64,000 nt of DNA from an uncultured Bifidobacterium sp. (lineage in GTDB: Bacteria; Actinomycetota; Actinomycetes; Actinomycetales; Bifidobacteriaceae), in NCBI RefSeq assembly GCF_959020145.1, contig NZ_CAUEQY010000005.1:1-64000 (forward strand), given 5' to 3'. A program made the translations under genes and the position numbers. Below the pieces are notes generated by a model. That model saw only the letters and a program-made list of their open reading frames with translations. It had not been told where the DNA came from and did not search any database. This document shows, piece after piece, positions 62,334-64,000 of this stretch (positions within the stretch are counted from its first letter, which is position 1; every line of letters begins with the position of its first letter).

Positions 62334-63290
62334 ATGGCCAAAGAACTCAAAGGACCTGGATTCCACTTCGACGTGCACACCGACCTGCGCGCCGACCAGA
62401 AGGCGGAAGTGCTTATCGAAGCGCTGCCGTGGCTGGAGGAATTCGCCGGACAACGCATCGTCATCAAATATGGCGGCAACGCGATGATCGACGATCATCT
62501 GAAAGCCTGCTTCGCCGAAGACATGGTGTTCCTGCGCCAGGTGGGACTGCACCCGGTCGTGGTGCACGGTGGCGGTCCGCAGATATCCCAAATGCTTAAG
62601 GCCCTGGGTATCAAGTCCGAATTCAAGGGCGGATTGCGTGTCACCACTCCGGAAGCCATGGATGTGGTCCGCATGGTGCTGACCGGCAAGGTGTCCCGTG
62701 AACTCGTTGGCCTGATCAACGCGCACGGTCCATTCGCGGTCGGCCTGTCCGGCGAGGACGGCGCCCTGTTCTCGGCCATGCAGCGCAAACCGGTCATTGA
62801 CGGCAAGCCCACCGATATCGGCTTGGTCGGCGACGTGGTGAGCGTCGACGCGTCCGCCGTGGAGGATCTAATCAACGCCGGACGTATTCCGGTGGTTTCC
62901 TCCGTGGCTCCGAATGAAGACGATGCCACTGAAGTGCTCAACGTGAACGCCGACTCCGCCGCGGCCGCCCTTGCCGCGGCCCTTGGAGCCAGCAAGCTGG
63001 TCGTGTTGACCGACGTCGACGGTTTGTATGCCGATTGGCCGGACCGTGACTCCCTGATTGGCCGCATCGGCGTGGAGAATCTGCGCGATATGCTCCCCGA
63101 CCTGGAAAGCGGCATGCGTCCGAAGATGGAAGCCTGCGTGCGCGCCATCGACGGAGGCGTTCCGCGGGCCCATATCATCGACGGTCGCAAACCGCATTCC
63201 ATCCTGAACGAGATCTTCACCACCGACGGCATCGGCACCATGGTCGTGCCCGAGGACGGTATTGAAATGAGGAGTTCCTATGGCAACTGA
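62334..63290 (+). CDS. argB: Acetylglutamate kinase
   Basis: A 318-residue amino-acid kinase, step two of arginine synthesis. VIKYGGNAMID binds phosphate, VVVHGGGPQISQMLKALG the acetylglutamate, and VLTDVDGLYADWP and NVNADSAAAALAAAL the nucleotide. The N-terminal helix (~30 residues) suggests the hexameric, arginine-inhibited form. It overlaps the argD start by 11 bases. Confidence 0.97.
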   Translation: MAKELKGPGFHFDVHTDLRADQKAEVLIEALPWLEEFAGQRIVIKYGGNAMIDDHLKACFAEDMVFLRQVGLHPVVVHGGGPQISQMLKALGIKSEFKGGLRVTTPEAMDVVRMVLTGKVSRELVGLINAHGPFAVGLSGEDGALFSAMQRKPVIDGKPTDIGLVGDVVSVDASAVEDLINAGRIPVVSSVAPNEDDATEVLNVNADSAAAALAAALGASKLVVLTDVDGLYADWPDRDSLIGRIGVENLRDMLPDLESGMRPKMEACVRAIDGGVPRAHIIDGRKPHSILNEIFTTDGIGTMVVPEDGIEMRSSYGN

Positions 63291-64000
63291 ACAACTGGAA
63301 ACACTCGGCACTGAAGATGCCAAGTGGCTGGGAGAGTACTCCCAGGTGCATATGAACGTGTTTGGCACGCCCCTGCGCGTGATGGACCACGGTGAGGGCG
63401 CCCACATCTGGGATGTCGACGGCAATGAATATCTCGATTTCCTTGCAGGCATCGCCGTCAACGCGCTCGGATACGCCCATCCGAAGTGGGTGAAGGCCGT
63501 CAGCGAACAGGCCGCCAAGGCCGCGCATGTGAGCAACTACTTCGCCACCGAACCGCAGATCAAGCTCGCCGCCAAACTCGTCAAGCTCGCGGGCGCTCCG
63601 GAAGGTTCCCGCGTCTACTTCGGCAATTCCGGCGCGGAAGGTAACGAGGCGGCGCTGAAGCTCGCCAAGCTCTACGGGCGCACCCTGCCGGGCGCGTTGC
63701 CTGAGATCGGCGGCAAACCGGCACGCATCATCTCCATGACCCACGGCTTCCACGGCCGCACCATGGGCGCGCTGTCCGCAACGTGGAAGCCCGCCATCCG
63801 TGAGAAATTCGAGCCGCTGGTACCGAACATCGAATTCGTCGAAGCCGGCAACGTCGAAGCCTTGCACGACGCTTTCGCCGAAACCGGCCAAGGCAAGTAC
63901 GGCAAAGGGCCGGTCGCGGCCGTCATCATGGAGCTTATCCAGGGCGAGGCCGGTGTGATGCCGCTCGGAGCGGACTATGTGAAGGCCGCCCGCAAACTAT
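63280..64000 (+). CDS. argD: Acetylornithine aminotransferase, partial at window end
   Basis: Starts ATG at 63280 (GAGGAG ahead) inside the end of argB and runs open to the window edge, so about 240 residues are seen. It is a class III PLP aminotransferase, step four of arginine synthesis. Visible marks: HIWDVDGNEYLDFLAGIAVN, YFGNSGAEGNEAALKLAKLY (PLP phosphate), SMTHGFHGRTMGALSAT (ring stacking) and IMELIQGEAGV (substrate). The PLP lysine lies beyond the window. Confidence 0.96.
   Translation, partial: MATEQLETLGTEDAKWLGEYSQVHMNVFGTPLRVMDHGEGAHIWDVDGNEYLDFLAGIAVNALGYAHPKWVKAVSEQAAKAAHVSNYFATEPQIKLAAKLVKLAGAPEGSRVYFGNSGAEGNEAALKLAKLYGRTLPGALPEIGGKPARIISMTHGFHGRTMGALSATWKPAIREKFEPLVPNIEFVEAGNVEALHDAFAETGQGKYGKGPVAAVIMELIQGEAGVMPLGADYVKAARKL

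Overview
The window looks like a stretch of a Bifidobacterium chromosome, most likely from the B. adolescentis / catenulatum / pseudocatenulatum group. The reasons are moderate-to-high GC, typical actinobacterial families (DUF3043, DUF4191, polyphosphate glucokinase, an oversized LigA, GSI glutamine synthetase), the pheS-pheT-argCJBD order, and ECF-type vitamin transporters under riboswitches. Species assignment is inference. No rRNA, tRNA or CRISPR array was seen.

Layout. 1-8.6 kb: a DUF262/DUF1524 GmrSD-like restriction-type protein, a small alpha/beta hydrolase, D-aminoacyl-tRNA deacylase, a 2-hydroxyacid dehydrogenase, a K+ channel, a secreted HNH nuclease with an excalibur domain, and PepC. 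8.6-16.3 kb: a SWIM-SNF2 helicase, an FMN riboswitch with RibU, a one-polypeptide ECF module (two ATPases plus T component) and a YhbY-like protein. 16.3-24 kb: TenA under a TPP riboswitch, a GT2 glycosyltransferase, PpgK, an aminotransferase, an orphan ABC ATPase, a decayed gene fragment and a polytopic GT-C-like protein. 24-34.9 kb: a large TPR/acidic protein, LigA, an Mrp ATPase, and a TPP riboswitch followed by ykoE-ykoD-ykoC. 34.9-41.3 kb: an M20 dipeptidase, DUF3043, an Lpd-like flavoprotein, DUF4191 and glnA. 41.28-45.76 kb: a small integrated element behind glnA. It is flanked by 23-bp near-identical direct repeats and carries an excisionase, two unknown genes (each apparently damaged), a HigB/HigA-like toxin-antitoxin pair, a tyrosine integrase broken by one in-frame amber codon, and a Fic-domain remnant. 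45.8-52.7 kb: an AEC transporter, then a minus-strand array that reads, from its promoter, TPP riboswitch, NCS2 permease, LuxE-like, LuxC-like, SDR and LOG protein. 52.7-64 kb: an ABC ATPase with a broken permease, a TrmH/SpoU methyltransferase, pheS-pheT, a DUF4190 protein, and argC-argJ-argB-argD behind an ARG-box-like palindrome; argD runs off the end.

How the genes work together. Three separate TPP aptamers mark a thiamine theme: TenA (pyrimidine salvage), YkoEDC (thiamine/HMP uptake) and the NCS2-LuxE-LuxC-SDR array. The last is the most interesting feature of the window. A nucleobase-type permease sits with a complete carboxylate-to-aldehyde-to-alcohol reduction set behind a TPP aptamer, with no luciferase genes. 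A reasonable hypothesis is salvage of oxidised thiamine breakdown products, for example pyrimidine or thiazole carboxylates, back to the alcohols used for thiamine synthesis. The substrate is inference; the aptamer and gene order are read directly.
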